A DNA stretch of 64,000 nucleotides from Caenispirillum bisanense (GTDB lineage Bacteria > Pseudomonadota > Alphaproteobacteria > Rhodospirillales > Rhodospirillaceae). Position numbers and translations under genes: made by a program. The notes beneath the pieces were generated by a model. It had not been told where the DNA came from and did no database searches. It saw only the letters and a program-made list of their open reading frames with translations. Positions 29,742 through 40,436 of this stretch are shown piece after piece; the stretch's first letter is position 1; each line of letters opens with the position of its first letter. Where the stretch lies: positions 20,857 to 84,856 of the forward strand of contig NZ_BAAAEP010000013.1 of the NCBI RefSeq assembly GCF_039523075.1, read 5' to 3'.

Positions 29742-30917
29742 TCAGCCCTTGGCCTGAGCCATCAGGTCGACGAAGCGGCCGAACAGGTAGTGGCTGTCCT
29801 GCGGGCCGGGGCTGGCTTCCGGGTGGTACTGCACGGAGAACACTGGCTTGCCCTCGACGCGGATGCCTTCGACCGAGTTGTCGAACAGCGACACGTGGGT
29901 TTCCTTCACGCCGGCCGGCAGGGTGGTGCGGTCGACGCCGAAGCCGTGGTTCTGGCTGGTGATTTCCACCTTGCCGGTCTCCAGGTCCTTCACCGGCTGG
30001 TTGGCGCCGCGGTGACCCTTCTCCATCTTGTAGGTCTTGGCGCCCAGCGACAGGGCCAGCAGCTGGTGGCCGAGGCAGATGCCGAACAGCGGCTTGCCGG
30101 TCTTCAGCACTTCCTGGATCACCGGCACGGCATAGGTGCCGGTGGCGGCCGGGTCGCCGGGGCCGTTGGAGAGGAACACGCCGTCCGGCTCGTGCCGCAG
30201 GATGTCCTCGGCAGTCGCCGTCGCCGGCACCACCGTCACCTGGCAGCCCATGTCGGCCAGCGAGCGCAGGATGTTGCGCTTGGCGCCGTAGTCGACGGCC
30301 ACCACCTTGTACTTCGGCGCGTGCAGGGTGCCGTAGCCGCCCTTCAGCGCCCAGCGGGTCTGGCGCCAGTCGTAGGTCTGGGCGCAGGTGACTTCCTTGG
30401 CGAGGTCCATGCCTTCCAGGCCCGGCCACTTGCGGGCCATCTCCACCAGCGCCGGAATGTCGAACACGCCGTCGGGGTGGTGGGCGATGACGCCATTGGG
30501 GGCGCCGTGGTCGCGGATGCGGCGGGTCAGCGCGCGGGTGTCGATGCCGGTGACGCCGATCAGCCCCATGGCGCGCAGCCACGAATCAAGGTGCTGGGCG
30601 GAGCGCCAGTTGCTCGGGTCGGTGATGTCGGCGCGCAGGATGCAGCCGCGGGTGGCCGGCGTCTGCGCCTCCAGGTCTTCCGGGTTGGCGCCGACGTTGC
30701 CGACGTGGGGGAAGGTGAAGGTGATGATCTGGCCCGCGTAGGACGGGTCCGTCATCGTTTCCTGGTATCCGGTAAGGCCGGTGTTGAACACCACCTCGCC
30801 CACCTTCTCGCCGGTGGCGCCGACGCCGCGCCCCCAAAATACGGTGCCGTCGGCAAGAACCACCGCCGCCGTCGTGCCGGAAGGCTGCGGGGCGGAGGCA
30901 AAGGTCGTGTCAGCCAT
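29742..30917 (-). CDS. carA: Carbamoyl-phosphate synthase small subunit
   Basis: A 391-residue glutamine amidotransferase subunit that supplies ammonia to CarB. The N-terminal CPSase small domain includes FNTGLTGYQETMTDPSYAGQ. The class I amidotransferase domain has the nucleophile cysteine in FGICLGHQLL (about residue 268) and the His/Glu pair in QYHPEASPGP. The start at 30917 (MADTTFAS) is preferred; a second in-frame ATG at 30932 would add five residues. It is divergent from yqeY with a 270-bp spacer that holds an A+T-rich palindrome. Confidence 0.97.
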   Translation of the reverse strand: MADTTFASAPQPSGTTAAVVLADGTVFWGRGVGATGEKVGEVVFNTGLTGYQETMTDPSYAGQIITFTFPHVGNVGANPEDLEAQTPATRGCILRADITDPSNWRSAQHLDSWLRAMGLIGVTGIDTRALTRRIRDHGAPNGVIAHHPDGVFDIPALVEMARKWPGLEGMDLAKEVTCAQTYDWRQTRWALKGGYGTLHAPKYKVVAVDYGAKRNILRSLADMGCQVTVVPATATAEDILRHEPDGVFLSNGPGDPAATGTYAVPVIQEVLKTGKPLFGICLGHQLLALSLGAKTYKMEKGHRGANQPVKDLETGKVEITSQNHGFGVDRTTLPAGVKETHVSLFDNSVEGIRVEGKPVFSVQYHPEASPGPQDSHYLFGRFVDLMAQAKG

Positions 30918-31091
30918 GGATGCAAATCCCAACTCTGGTCACTGTCGTCCGGGCATGCGCGATCCCGCCCTGGATGCAGAGGGCGCTGGCGAGTGTGCCG
31001 GCGCGGGCAGGTGGGAACGGCTCGCCTGGGGGCGGCGGGCAAATTGCCGGTCTTCTAAGGAATCGCGGGCGCCCTGTCAAGGAATGCTTTA

Positions 31092-31108
31092 TCTTTGAAA
31101 ATCAAAGA
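31092..31108. promoter_or_regulatory. Perfect palindrome in the carA/yqeY divergent promoter region
   Basis: TCTTTGAAAATCAAAGA: 7-bp arms around 3 central A/T bases. It is the most A+T-rich part of the spacer, 175 bp from carA and 80 bp from yqeY. It could be an operator for either direction. Confidence 0.4.
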
Positions 31109-31187
31109 CTTAGCTAAACTTGCCGGGATGCCCGTCCTGGTGTAATGTCGGTCACTTCCGACAAAGCTGCAAGAGGCCCCCAAGCCA

Positions 31188-31646
31188 ATGATGCGCACCC
31201 GCCTGCAGGAAGCGTTGAAGGAAGCCATGCGCTCGAAGGAGGCGCGCGCGGTCGCCACCGTGCGCCTGATCCTGGCGGCGCTCAAGGACCGTGACATCGC
31301 CGCCCGATCCAAGGGCCAGATGGACGGCATTTCCGACGACGAGATCCTGTCGATGCTGCAGTCCATGATCAAGCAGCGCCGCGAGAGCATCCAGCTCTAC
31401 GAACAGGGCGGCCGCCTGGAACTGGCCGAGCAGGAGAGCGAGGAAATCGCCGTCATCGAGCGGTTCCTGCCGCGCCAGATGGACGATGCCGAGGTCGCCG
31501 CCGCCATCGACGCCACCCTGTCCGGTCTCGGCGCCGCCGGCCTCAAGGACATGGGCCGGGTGATGGCCGAACTGCGCGAGCGCTACGCCGGCCAGATGGA
31601 TTTCGCCAAGGCTTCCGGCCTCGTGAAGCAGAAGCTGCAGGGCTGA
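31188..31646 (+). CDS. GatB/YqeY-domain protein
   Basis: A 152-residue cytoplasmic protein of the YqeY family, resembling the tail domain of the amidotransferase GatB that grips tRNA. Typical blocks are RLILAALKDRDIAARSKG, SMIKQRRESIQLYEQGGR, EIAVIERFLPRQM and GLKDMGRVMAELR. The gene leads the conserved alphaproteobacterial order yqeY-dnaG-rpoD. A second ATG follows at once (31191). The precise function of free-standing YqeY is unsettled. Confidence 0.93.
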   Translation: MMRTRLQEALKEAMRSKEARAVATVRLILAALKDRDIAARSKGQMDGISDDEILSMLQSMIKQRRESIQLYEQGGRLELAEQESEEIAVIERFLPRQMDDAEVAAAIDATLSGLGAAGLKDMGRVMAELRERYAGQMDFAKASGLVKQKLQG

Positions 31647-31747
31647 CCGCCGCGCCCCTGCGCAGTCCTGCTGTTCCCTGACGTGACGCTGCGGCCTCCT
31701 CCCTTCGCCGGTGGAGGCCGCCCTTCGTTGGACCGCCCCGCACCGCC

Positions 31748-33595
31748 ATGGCCCTGCCGCCCCGCTTTCTTGACGAGTTGCGCAGCCGCACCTCCATTGC
31801 CGCCGTCATCGGCCGCAAGGTGAAGCTGATCAGCGCCGGCAAGGGGGAATACAAGGGCCTGTGCCCGTTCCACAACGAGCGCACGCCGTCGTTCACGGTC
31901 AGCGAGGACAAGGGCTTCTACCACTGCTTCGGCTGCGGCGAGAACGGCGACGCCATCACCTTCGAGATGAAGACGCGCGGCCTGTCGTTCGTCGAGGCGG
32001 TGGAACTGCTCGCCGCCGACGCCGGCATGGAAGTGCCGAAACAGACCCCGCAGCAGGTCGAGCAGGCGAAGAAGCAGGCCGGCCTGCAGGACGTGGTGGA
32101 GGCCGCCTGCGCCTTCTTCCAGGCCGAACTGCGCAAGCCGGCGGGGGCGGAGGCGCTGGCCTACCTGCGGCGGCGCGGCCTCGACGACGCCACCATCGCC
32201 CGCTTCCGGCTCGGCTACGCGCCGCACTCCGGTCCCTTGCGCGAGGCGCTGGTGAAGCAGGGCATCACCGAACGCCAGATGGTGGAGGCGGGCCTGCTGA
32301 AAGCGCGCGACGACGGCAAGGTGGTGGATTATTTCCGCGACCGCGTGCTGTTCCCCATCACCGACCGGCGCGGCAAGGTGATCGCCTTCGGCGGCCGCGT
32401 CATGGGCGACGGCCAGCCCAAGTACCTGAACAGCCCGGACAACCCGCTCTTCCACAAGGGCAGCGTGCTCTACAACCTCGCCCTGGCGCGGGAGGCGGCG
32501 CGGGCGGCCGGGCGGGTGATCGTCGCCGAGGGGTACATGGACGTCATCGCCATGGCCCGCTTCGGCATCGGCGAGGCGGTGGCGCCGCTCGGCACCGCCA
32601 TGACCGAGGCGCAGATCCAGGAGCTGTGGAAGCTGTCGCCGGAGCCGATTCTGTGCCTGGACGGCGACGCCGCCGGCATTCGCGCCGCCAACAAGGCCGC
32701 CCAGCGCGCCCTGCCGCTGCTGAAGCCGGGCCTGTCGCTGCGATTCGCCCTGGTGGTGGGCGGCAAGGACCCGGACGAGCTGCTGTCGACCGCCGGCCGC
32801 GACGCCTTCGAGTCGGTGCTCGCCAAGGCCCAGCCGCTGGCCGACATCCTGTGGCGTAATGCGCTGGAGGGCCGGCCCCTCGACACCCCGGAACGACGGG
32901 CGGCGCTGGAGCACGACCTGGAGCAGCTGACCCAGACCATCCAGGACGCCACGGTGCAGAACGCCTACCGCCGGGAGTTCCGCGACCGCCTGTATCAGCT
33001 GTCCCGCAGCCAGCGCCGGCCCCCCGCGGGGCGCCCGCGCCGCGACGGCAAACCGTGGCGCGGCAAGGACTTGGATGTTCCGCCGCCGCCGCCGGCACCG
33101 CTCGTCCCGCCACCCTCGGCGGCGGTCCAGCGCCAGCGCATCCTGGTCGCCGCCGTGGTCACCCACCCCGAGCTGTTCGACCACGTGGGGGAGCGCCTTG
33201 GCTCCATCGCCTGCAGCGAGCCGCCGGTGGATCGGGTGCGGCAGGCCCTGCTGCTGCTGCTCGCCACCGAGTCGGGTCTTGACTTCGAAGGCGTGTCGAG
33301 CCACTTACGAACGCGTGGACTGGAGAATGACCTGAAGTTCCTCCTGAGTCCGAATGTGTTCGCCCACGCTTCGTTCGCACGACCCGACGCGCCAACCGAC
33401 AGGGCCAAGAGTGGATGGGATCACACGTTCGACCTCGGCTTGCAGCAGGATTTCAGGGCCGACGTGGTACGCGCCGGTGCGCAATTCGCCCGGCAGACCG
33501 CCGATGCGGATCTGTCGGAGCAGGCGCTTCAGCGCCTCAAGGCGCTCTTCTTTCAGGACATGCGGCGGATGAACGATGATTCGCTGGATGATTGA
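31748..33595 (+). CDS. dnaG: DNA primase
   Basis: This 615-residue enzyme synthesises RNA primers at the replication fork. The N-terminal CHC2 zinc finger has Cys/His ligands in CPFHNE (about residue 39) and YHCFGCGENGDA. The RNA-polymerase core contains FGGRVMGDGQPKYLNSPD, and the TOPRIM motif is VIVAEGYMDVIA with the downstream LDGDAAG acidic triad. A Pro-rich linker (about 425-455) leads to the C-terminal helicase-interaction domain. It lies between yqeY and rpoD, forming the macromolecular synthesis operon. Confidence 0.97.
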   Translation: MALPPRFLDELRSRTSIAAVIGRKVKLISAGKGEYKGLCPFHNERTPSFTVSEDKGFYHCFGCGENGDAITFEMKTRGLSFVEAVELLAADAGMEVPKQTPQQVEQAKKQAGLQDVVEAACAFFQAELRKPAGAEALAYLRRRGLDDATIARFRLGYAPHSGPLREALVKQGITERQMVEAGLLKARDDGKVVDYFRDRVLFPITDRRGKVIAFGGRVMGDGQPKYLNSPDNPLFHKGSVLYNLALAREAARAAGRVIVAEGYMDVIAMARFGIGEAVAPLGTAMTEAQIQELWKLSPEPILCLDGDAAGIRAANKAAQRALPLLKPGLSLRFALVVGGKDPDELLSTAGRDAFESVLAKAQPLADILWRNALEGRPLDTPERRAALEHDLEQLTQTIQDATVQNAYRREFRDRLYQLSRSQRRPPAGRPRRDGKPWRGKDLDVPPPPPAPLVPPPSAAVQRQRILVAAVVTHPELFDHVGERLGSIACSEPPVDRVRQALLLLLATESGLDFEGVSSHLRTRGLENDLKFLLSPNVFAHASFARPDAPTDRAKSGWDHTFDLGLQQDFRADVVRAGAQFARQTADADLSEQALQRLKALFFQDMRRMNDDSLDD

Positions 33596-33736
33596 GGGCG
33601 GCTGCCGCCGCCCTTCCCATGGCGCGTGGGTCGGCCTGACCTGACATAACGCCGGTGCCCTGCGGGGCTTTGAGTTGCGCGGACCGACGTCGAGCGGGGC
33701 CGGTTCGCGTTTCGGTTCGTTAAGGAGCGGATAAGA

Positions 33737-35812
33737 ATGGCGACGAAGACGGCGAACGCAGCGGAAACCACCGAGACCCCAGAAGAAAACACCGACGGCC
33801 CGCTGCTGGACACGATCAACGCCGCTGTCAAGAAGCTGATGGCCAAGGGCAAGGAACGCGGCTACGTCACCTATGACGAGCTGAACAACGCCCTGCCGCC
33901 CGACGACGTGTCCTCCGAGCAGATCGAGGACACCATGTCCACTCTGTCCGAGATGGGCATCAACATCATCGAGGGCGAGGAAGACGCCGAGGCCGAGGAC
34001 ACCGCCGCCGCCAGCGACGATGACGACGACGGCCGGTCCGGCAACGTCAGCGAGGAAGACATCGGCCGCACCGATGATCCGGTGCGTATGTACCTGCGCG
34101 AGATGGGGTCGGTGGAGCTGCTGTCGCGCGAGGGCGAAATCGCCATCGCCAAGCGCATCGAAGCCGGCCGCGAGATGATGATCGGCGGCATCTGCGAAAG
34201 CCCGCTGACCATCAAGGCGCTGCTGTCGTGGCACGATGCGCTGCTGGACGGCCGCATGCCGCTGCGCGACATCATCGACCTGGAAACCACCTACGGCAAC
34301 GAGCCGGGCGGCGACGAGCTGGCCGAGGAAGAGGCCGCCGAGGCCGCCGACGACGAGGCGCCCGCCGACGACGTGACCGGCCGCGCCAACGGCGCCAAGG
34401 TGATCGCCCACCCGGCCAAGAAGGACGCCGCCGCCGCGCCGGCCCGCAAGGCCGACGCCGAAGGCGAGGACGAGGACGAGGACGGCGAAGCCGCCCCGGC
34501 GCCCGCCGGCGAGGACGAGGAAGAGGAAGGCGACGTCGAGAACAACGTCTCCCTCGCCGCCATGGAGGCGCAGCTGATGCCGAAGGTCGTCGAGACCTTC
34601 GAGCAGATCGCCAAGACCTACGACAAGATGAAGAAGGTGGCGGACCAGCGCCTGACCGCCTTCGGCAAGGGCGAGTCGGTCTCCTCCGCCCAGGAAAAGA
34701 AGTACGAGAAGGCGCGCGCCGAGCTGATCGGCCTGATGGAAGGCGTGCACCTCAACTCCGCCCGCATCGAGCAGCTGGTGGAGCACCTGAACGACATCAA
34801 CCGTCGCGTCATGGGCCTGGAAGGCAAGCTGCTGCGCCTGGCCACCGGCTGCAAGATCAAGCGCGAGGACTTCCTGTCGGCCTACTTCGGCTCGGAACTC
34901 GACCCCAACTGGCTGGAGCAGGTGAGCGCCCGCCCCGGCAAGGGCTGGAAGGACTTCGGCGCCCGCCACCAGCGCGAGGTGGAAGTCATCCGCGAGCAGC
35001 TGGCCCATCTGGCCGAGGAAGCCGGCCAGCCGCTGGGCGAGTTCCGCCGCATCGTCCAGACCGTGCAGAAGGGCGAGCGCGAGGCCAGCAAGGCCAAGAA
35101 GGAGATGATCGAGGCCAACCTGCGCCTCGTCATCTCCATCGCCAAGAAGTACACCAACCGCGGCCTGCAGTTCCTCGATCTCATCCAGGAAGGCAACATC
35201 GGCCTGATGAAGGCGGTGGACAAGTTCGAGTACCGCCGCGGCTACAAGTTCTCGACCTACGCGACGTGGTGGATCCGTCAGGCCATCACCCGCTCCATCG
35301 CCGACCAGGCGCGGACCATCCGCATCCCGGTCCACATGATCGAGACCATCAACAAGCTGGTCCGCACCAGCCGCCAGATGCTGCACGAGATCGGCCGCGA
35401 GCCGACCCCGGAGGAACTGGCCGAAAAGCTCCAGATGCCGCTGGAGAAGGTGCGCAAGGTGCTGAAGATCGCCAAGGAGCCGATCTCCCTCGAAACGCCC
35501 ATCGGCGACGAGGAAGACAGCCACCTCGGCGACTTCATCGAGGACAAGAACGCCGTGCAGCCGCTGGATGCCGCCATTCAGGGCAACCTGCGCGAAACCT
35601 GCACCCGCATCCTCGCCACCCTGACCCCGCGCGAGGAGCGTGTGCTGCGCATGCGCTTCGGCATCGGCATGAACACCGACCACACCCTGGAAGAGGTCGG
35701 CCAGCAGTTCAACGTGACGCGCGAGCGCATCCGTCAGATCGAGGCCAAGGCGCTGCGCAAGCTGAAGCACCCCAGCCGGTCGCGCAAGCTGCGCTCGTTC
35801 CTCGACAACTGA
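33737..35812 (+). CDS. rpoD: RNA polymerase primary sigma factor (sigma-70)
   Basis: The 691-residue housekeeping sigma factor. Region 1.1 is present at the N-terminus (LMAKGKERGYVTYDELNNAL). Region 1.2 includes DPVRMYLREMGSVELLSREG. Region 2 holds NLRLVISIAKKYTNRGLQF and YKFSTYATWWIRQAI for -10 recognition, and region 4.2 has EEVGQQFNVTRERIRQIEAK for the -35 box. The non-conserved region between 1.2 and 2 is long and contains a highly acidic Ala/Glu/Asp stretch (about 190-275). GGAGCGG precedes the ATG. It ends at a strong terminator. Confidence 0.98.
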   Translation: MATKTANAAETTETPEENTDGPLLDTINAAVKKLMAKGKERGYVTYDELNNALPPDDVSSEQIEDTMSTLSEMGINIIEGEEDAEAEDTAAASDDDDDGRSGNVSEEDIGRTDDPVRMYLREMGSVELLSREGEIAIAKRIEAGREMMIGGICESPLTIKALLSWHDALLDGRMPLRDIIDLETTYGNEPGGDELAEEEAAEAADDEAPADDVTGRANGAKVIAHPAKKDAAAAPARKADAEGEDEDEDGEAAPAPAGEDEEEEGDVENNVSLAAMEAQLMPKVVETFEQIAKTYDKMKKVADQRLTAFGKGESVSSAQEKKYEKARAELIGLMEGVHLNSARIEQLVEHLNDINRRVMGLEGKLLRLATGCKIKREDFLSAYFGSELDPNWLEQVSARPGKGWKDFGARHQREVEVIREQLAHLAEEAGQPLGEFRRIVQTVQKGEREASKAKKEMIEANLRLVISIAKKYTNRGLQFLDLIQEGNIGLMKAVDKFEYRRGYKFSTYATWWIRQAITRSIADQARTIRIPVHMIETINKLVRTSRQMLHEIGREPTPEELAEKLQMPLEKVRKVLKIAKEPISLETPIGDEEDSHLGDFIEDKNAVQPLDAAIQGNLRETCTRILATLTPREERVLRMRFGIGMNTDHTLEEVGQQFNVTRERIRQIEAKALRKLKHPSRSRKLRSFLDN

Positions 35813-35834
35813 GGCACGGCCGATCCGTTTGACG

Positions 35835-35867
35835 AAAAACGCCCGGGCTCCGCGCCCGGGCGTTTTT
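35835..35867 (+). terminator. Intrinsic terminator of rpoD
   Basis: A 13-bp perfect stem, AAAAACGCCCGGG with its complement at 35855-35867, has a short loop and a T-run in the right arm. It lies 22 bp past the rpoD stop. Confidence 0.9.
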
Positions 35868-35972
35868 CTTTGCGGCGCGCTCACCACCGCCCGGTTGCAG
35901 GGCCGGGGAAGATGCCATAACTCATTGACCACGCCGCCGTTTGCGCTAAGGTGCGGTCCTTCCCGCCGCTGG

Positions 35973-36048
35973 GGGCCTGTAGCTCAATGGTTAGAGCTGA
36001 CCGCTCATAACGGTCTGGTTGGGGGTTCGAGTCCCTCCAGGCCCACCA
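35973..36048 (+). tRNA. tRNA with CAT anticodon (lysidine-type Ile2, or elongator Met)
   Basis: A complete 76-base cloverleaf with encoded CCA: acceptor GGGCCTG/CAGGCCC, anticodon stem GACCG/CGGTC, loop CTCATAA, T-arm GGGGG/CCCTC with TTCGAGT. The acceptor has normal Watson-Crick pairing at position 1, so it is not initiator tRNA. The short D-loop (AATGGTTA) and A73 resemble tRNA-Ile2, whose C34 is changed to lysidine by TilS, more than elongator Met. The identity is not proved by sequence alone. Confidence 0.85.
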
Positions 36049-36086
36049 CGCCGCGCGGTGCATTCCTGATCTCGCCCGCATGAAGA

Positions 36087-36114
36087 ACGGGGGCTCCGCT
36101 GCCGGAGCCCCCGT
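36087..36114. terminator. Hairpin between the CAT tRNA and ettA
   Basis: A perfect 12-bp stem (36087-36098 with 36103-36114) with a CTGC loop lies between two convergent genes. U-tracts are weak on both sides (TTCTTC and CCTGGTTTC), so it is called with moderate confidence. Confidence 0.6.
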
Positions 36115-36143
36115 CCTGGTTTCTGCTGCCTGCGGCCCCGTTT

Positions 36144-37826
<1,683 letters not shown>

Positions 37827-37941
37827 GGAAACCTCCGGCGCTGGATATCTCGGATGAACGGATTGCCGCGGTTTTACCGCGTTGCCGCCGCCGGTTCAAC
37901 GCCGCCGGGCGGGCGGTGGCCTCCGCCCGCCCCCCTGCCGT

Positions 37942-38817
37942 CTACCGCGCCTGCGCCACCGGCGCCCGGCGGCCGGCCACCACCGTCACCGCCACCGCGG
38001 CGGCGAACAGGGGGGTGGCGGCGTCGATGTGTTCGCCCAGCAGCAGGCCGGCGGCGGCGATGGACAGGAAGGGCATCAGCAGCATGATCTGCGCCACCCG
38101 CGCCGTGCCGCCCATCTCCAGCCCGCGATACCAGGCGAAGAAGGCCAGGAACTGGCTGACGGCGCCCAGGTAGACCAGGCTGCCGAGCACCGTCGGCGGC
38201 GCCTGCAGGGCCGTCGCCGGCACCGCCAGGGGGGTGGCGACCAGCAGCACCGGCGTCGCCACCACCAGGCCCCAGCTGATGGTCTGCCAGCCGCCCAGCC
38301 GGCGGGTCAGGCGGGCGCCGCAGGCGTAGCCGATGCCGCCCGCCATCGCCGCCGCCTGCAGCGCCGCGTCGCCCGCCTGCAGGCTGCCGCCGCCGTCGCG
38401 CAGGGCGAAGGCGAGCACCAGCGCCGACCCGGCGGCGGCGCTGGCCCAGAACAGCGGCGACGGCCGCTCGCGGTTGATGGGCACCGCCATCAGGGCGGTC
38501 ATCAGCGGCAGCAGCCCCGCCACCACCGAGCCGTGGGCGGCCGGCAGGTCCTGCATGGCGACGGCGGCCAGCAGCGGATAGCCGAATACCACCCCGCCCG
38601 CCACCCCCAGCAGGTCGGGCAGATCGGCCCGGCGCGGCAGCGGCGGCCGCACCACCAGCAGGGCGATGACCGCCAGCACGGCGGCAATGTCCAGGCGCAG
38701 CAGCGTCACCGGCAGCGCCCCCAGGTCCACCACCGCCACCCGCGTCGCCGGCAGGGTGAGCGAAAATCCCAGCACGCCAAGGCCGCCCAGCAGCGCCCCC
38801 ATTCTGTCCCGTCGCAT
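37942..38817 (-). CDS. EamA/DMT-family transporter
   Basis: A 291-residue membrane protein with ten hydrophobic segments in two EamA repeats, the size of drug/metabolite exporters such as RhaT/YdcZ relatives. The second repeat includes GSLVYLGAVSQFLAFFAWYRGLE and ends with LLLGEHIDAATPLFAAAVAV, the usual E-rich turn before the last helix. GGAGAGAG precedes the ATG. It is divergent from a MocR regulator (102-bp spacer), a common pairing in which the regulator controls the exporter. The substrate is unknown. Confidence 0.88.
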   Translation of the reverse strand: MRRDRMGALLGGLGVLGFSLTLPATRVAVVDLGALPVTLLRLDIAAVLAVIALLVVRPPLPRRADLPDLLGVAGGVVFGYPLLAAVAMQDLPAAHGSVVAGLLPLMTALMAVPINRERPSPLFWASAAAGSALVLAFALRDGGGSLQAGDAALQAAAMAGGIGYACGARLTRRLGGWQTISWGLVVATPVLLVATPLAVPATALQAPPTVLGSLVYLGAVSQFLAFFAWYRGLEMGGTARVAQIMLLMPFLSIAAAGLLLGEHIDAATPLFAAAVAVTVVAGRRAPVAQAR

Positions 38818-38919
38818 GTCGTCTCTCTCCGCATGACACCGGCCGCCATGGTAGGCGGCGGGCGGACGTGGTACAGATACAGACGCGGTGAAACTGACCT
38901 ATAACAGAAGGCGCGGCCC

Positions 38920-40350
38920 ATGGAGGCTCTGGTCTACGAGGCGGTGGCGGGGCGGCTGGCGGCGGCCATCGACGACGGCACCTACGCCCCCGGCGACCGC
39001 CTGCCGAGCGTGCGGGCGCTGGCGCGGCGGGAGGGCGTCAGCCCGATGACGGCGCTCCGGGCGCTGGAGCTGCTGGCCGACCGGGGCCTGAGCGAGGCGC
39101 GGCCGCGCTCCGGCCACTTCGTCACCCTGCGCGGTCATCCGGCGGTACTGCGGCAGGCGACGGCGACGGCGGCGCAGGCGACGCTGGTGTCCATCGCCGG
39201 GCTGGCGGCGGAGATCCTCGGCACCAGCCGCGACCGGCGCCTGCTGCCGCTGGGCGACGGCGTGCCGGGGGCGGACCTGCCGCCGCTGGCGGCGCTGGCG
39301 CGGGCGCATGGCCGGGTGCTGCGGCAGCAGGGGGCGACGGCCTTCACCGCCTATGGCGACCCGCGCGGCGAGCCGGCGCTGCGCAAGGCCATCGCCCGCA
39401 TCATGGCGGAGGAAGCGGCGGCGGCGGTGTCGCCCGAGGACATCGTCGTCACCAACGGCTGCGCCGAGGCGCTGGACCTCGCCCTGACGGTCACCACCCG
39501 GCCGGGCGACGTGGTCGCCATCGAATCTCCGTCCTACTTCGGCACCCTGCAGGCGCTGGAGGCGCAGGGGCTGAAGGCGCTGCCCATCGCCACCGACCCC
39601 CGTCGCGGCCTTGACCTGGATGCCCTGGCGGCGGCGCTGGCGGCCGGCGGCGTGGCGGCGGTGGTGGTGATGCCGGCGGTCCACAATCCGCTCGGCTGCG
39701 CCATGGATGCCGCCGCCCGCGCCCGCCTGCTGGACCTGTGCCGGCGGGCGGCGGTGCCGTTGATCGAGGACGACACCTTCGGCCCGCTGTCCTTCGCCAC
39801 GCCGCGGCCGCCGGCGGTGAAGGCGGCCGACCTGGCCGGCGACGTGCTCTACTGCGGCGCCTTCTCCAAGACCGTGGCGCCGGCCCTGCGGCTCGGCTGG
39901 ATCGCCGCCGGCCGCTGGCCCGAGGCGGTGGCGCGGCAGAAGATGCTGCGCACGCTGGCCTCGCCGACGCCGGCCCAGCTGGCCCTGGCCGAGGTGGTGG
40001 CCGACGGCCGCCATGCCCGCATCGCCCGCCGCGCCGCCCGCACCTACCGCCGCCGGCTGGCCCTGGCGGCGGAGGCGGTGGCGCGCCACTTCCCGCCCGG
40101 CACCGAGGTCAGCCAGCCGGCCGGCGGCTTCATGCTGTGGGTCAGGCTGCCGCCCGGCGGCGACGGCCTGGCGCTGTACCGGGCGGCCCGGGCGGCGGGG
40201 ATCGGAGTCGCGCCGGGCTCGCTGTTCGCCCCCGGCGGCGAGGGGGCGCGCTGCCTGCGCATCTCCGTCGGGGTGCTGGACGGGGCGGCGCTGCGCGACG
40301 CGGTGGCGCGGCTGGGGGCGCTGGCGCGGCAAAGCGGCAACACCGGGTGA
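38920..40350 (+). CDS. MocR-type regulator (GntR HTH fused to PLP aminotransferase)
   Basis: A 476-residue regulator. Residues 1-70 are a GntR winged HTH (YAPGDRLPSVRALARREGVS, MTALRALELLADRGL). Residues about 115-470 are a class I aminotransferase fold used as sensor, with the PLP lysine K317 in GAFSKTVAPALRLGW and Arg near LRISVG. MocR proteins bind PLP-linked amines or amino acids to control a neighbouring gene, and the divergent EamA exporter is the likely target. The ATG at 38920 lies close to the shared promoter region. Confidence 0.92.
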   Translation: MEALVYEAVAGRLAAAIDDGTYAPGDRLPSVRALARREGVSPMTALRALELLADRGLSEARPRSGHFVTLRGHPAVLRQATATAAQATLVSIAGLAAEILGTSRDRRLLPLGDGVPGADLPPLAALARAHGRVLRQQGATAFTAYGDPRGEPALRKAIARIMAEEAAAAVSPEDIVVTNGCAEALDLALTVTTRPGDVVAIESPSYFGTLQALEAQGLKALPIATDPRRGLDLDALAAALAAGGVAAVVVMPAVHNPLGCAMDAAARARLLDLCRRAAVPLIEDDTFGPLSFATPRPPAVKAADLAGDVLYCGAFSKTVAPALRLGWIAAGRWPEAVARQKMLRTLASPTPAQLALAEVVADGRHARIARRAARTYRRRLALAAEAVARHFPPGTEVSQPAGGFMLWVRLPPGGDGLALYRAARAAGIGVAPGSLFAPGGEGARCLRISVGVLDGAALRDAVARLGALARQSGNTG

Positions 40351-40361
40351 TCAAAATGCAA

Positions 40362-40397
40362 CAGCCCCGGCGCCACCCGTTTGCCGCACCGGGGCTG
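40362..40397 (+). terminator. Hairpin after the MocR gene
   Basis: A 9-bp stem (40362-40370 with 40389-40397) with an 18-base loop starts 12 bp past the stop at 40350. No T-run follows, so it is a weak terminator at best; it argues that the next gene does not start at 40356. Confidence 0.4.
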
Positions 40398-40436
40398 CGT
40401 GCTAAAGCCAGGACACATCCGCTGCCGGCCCGGTCC

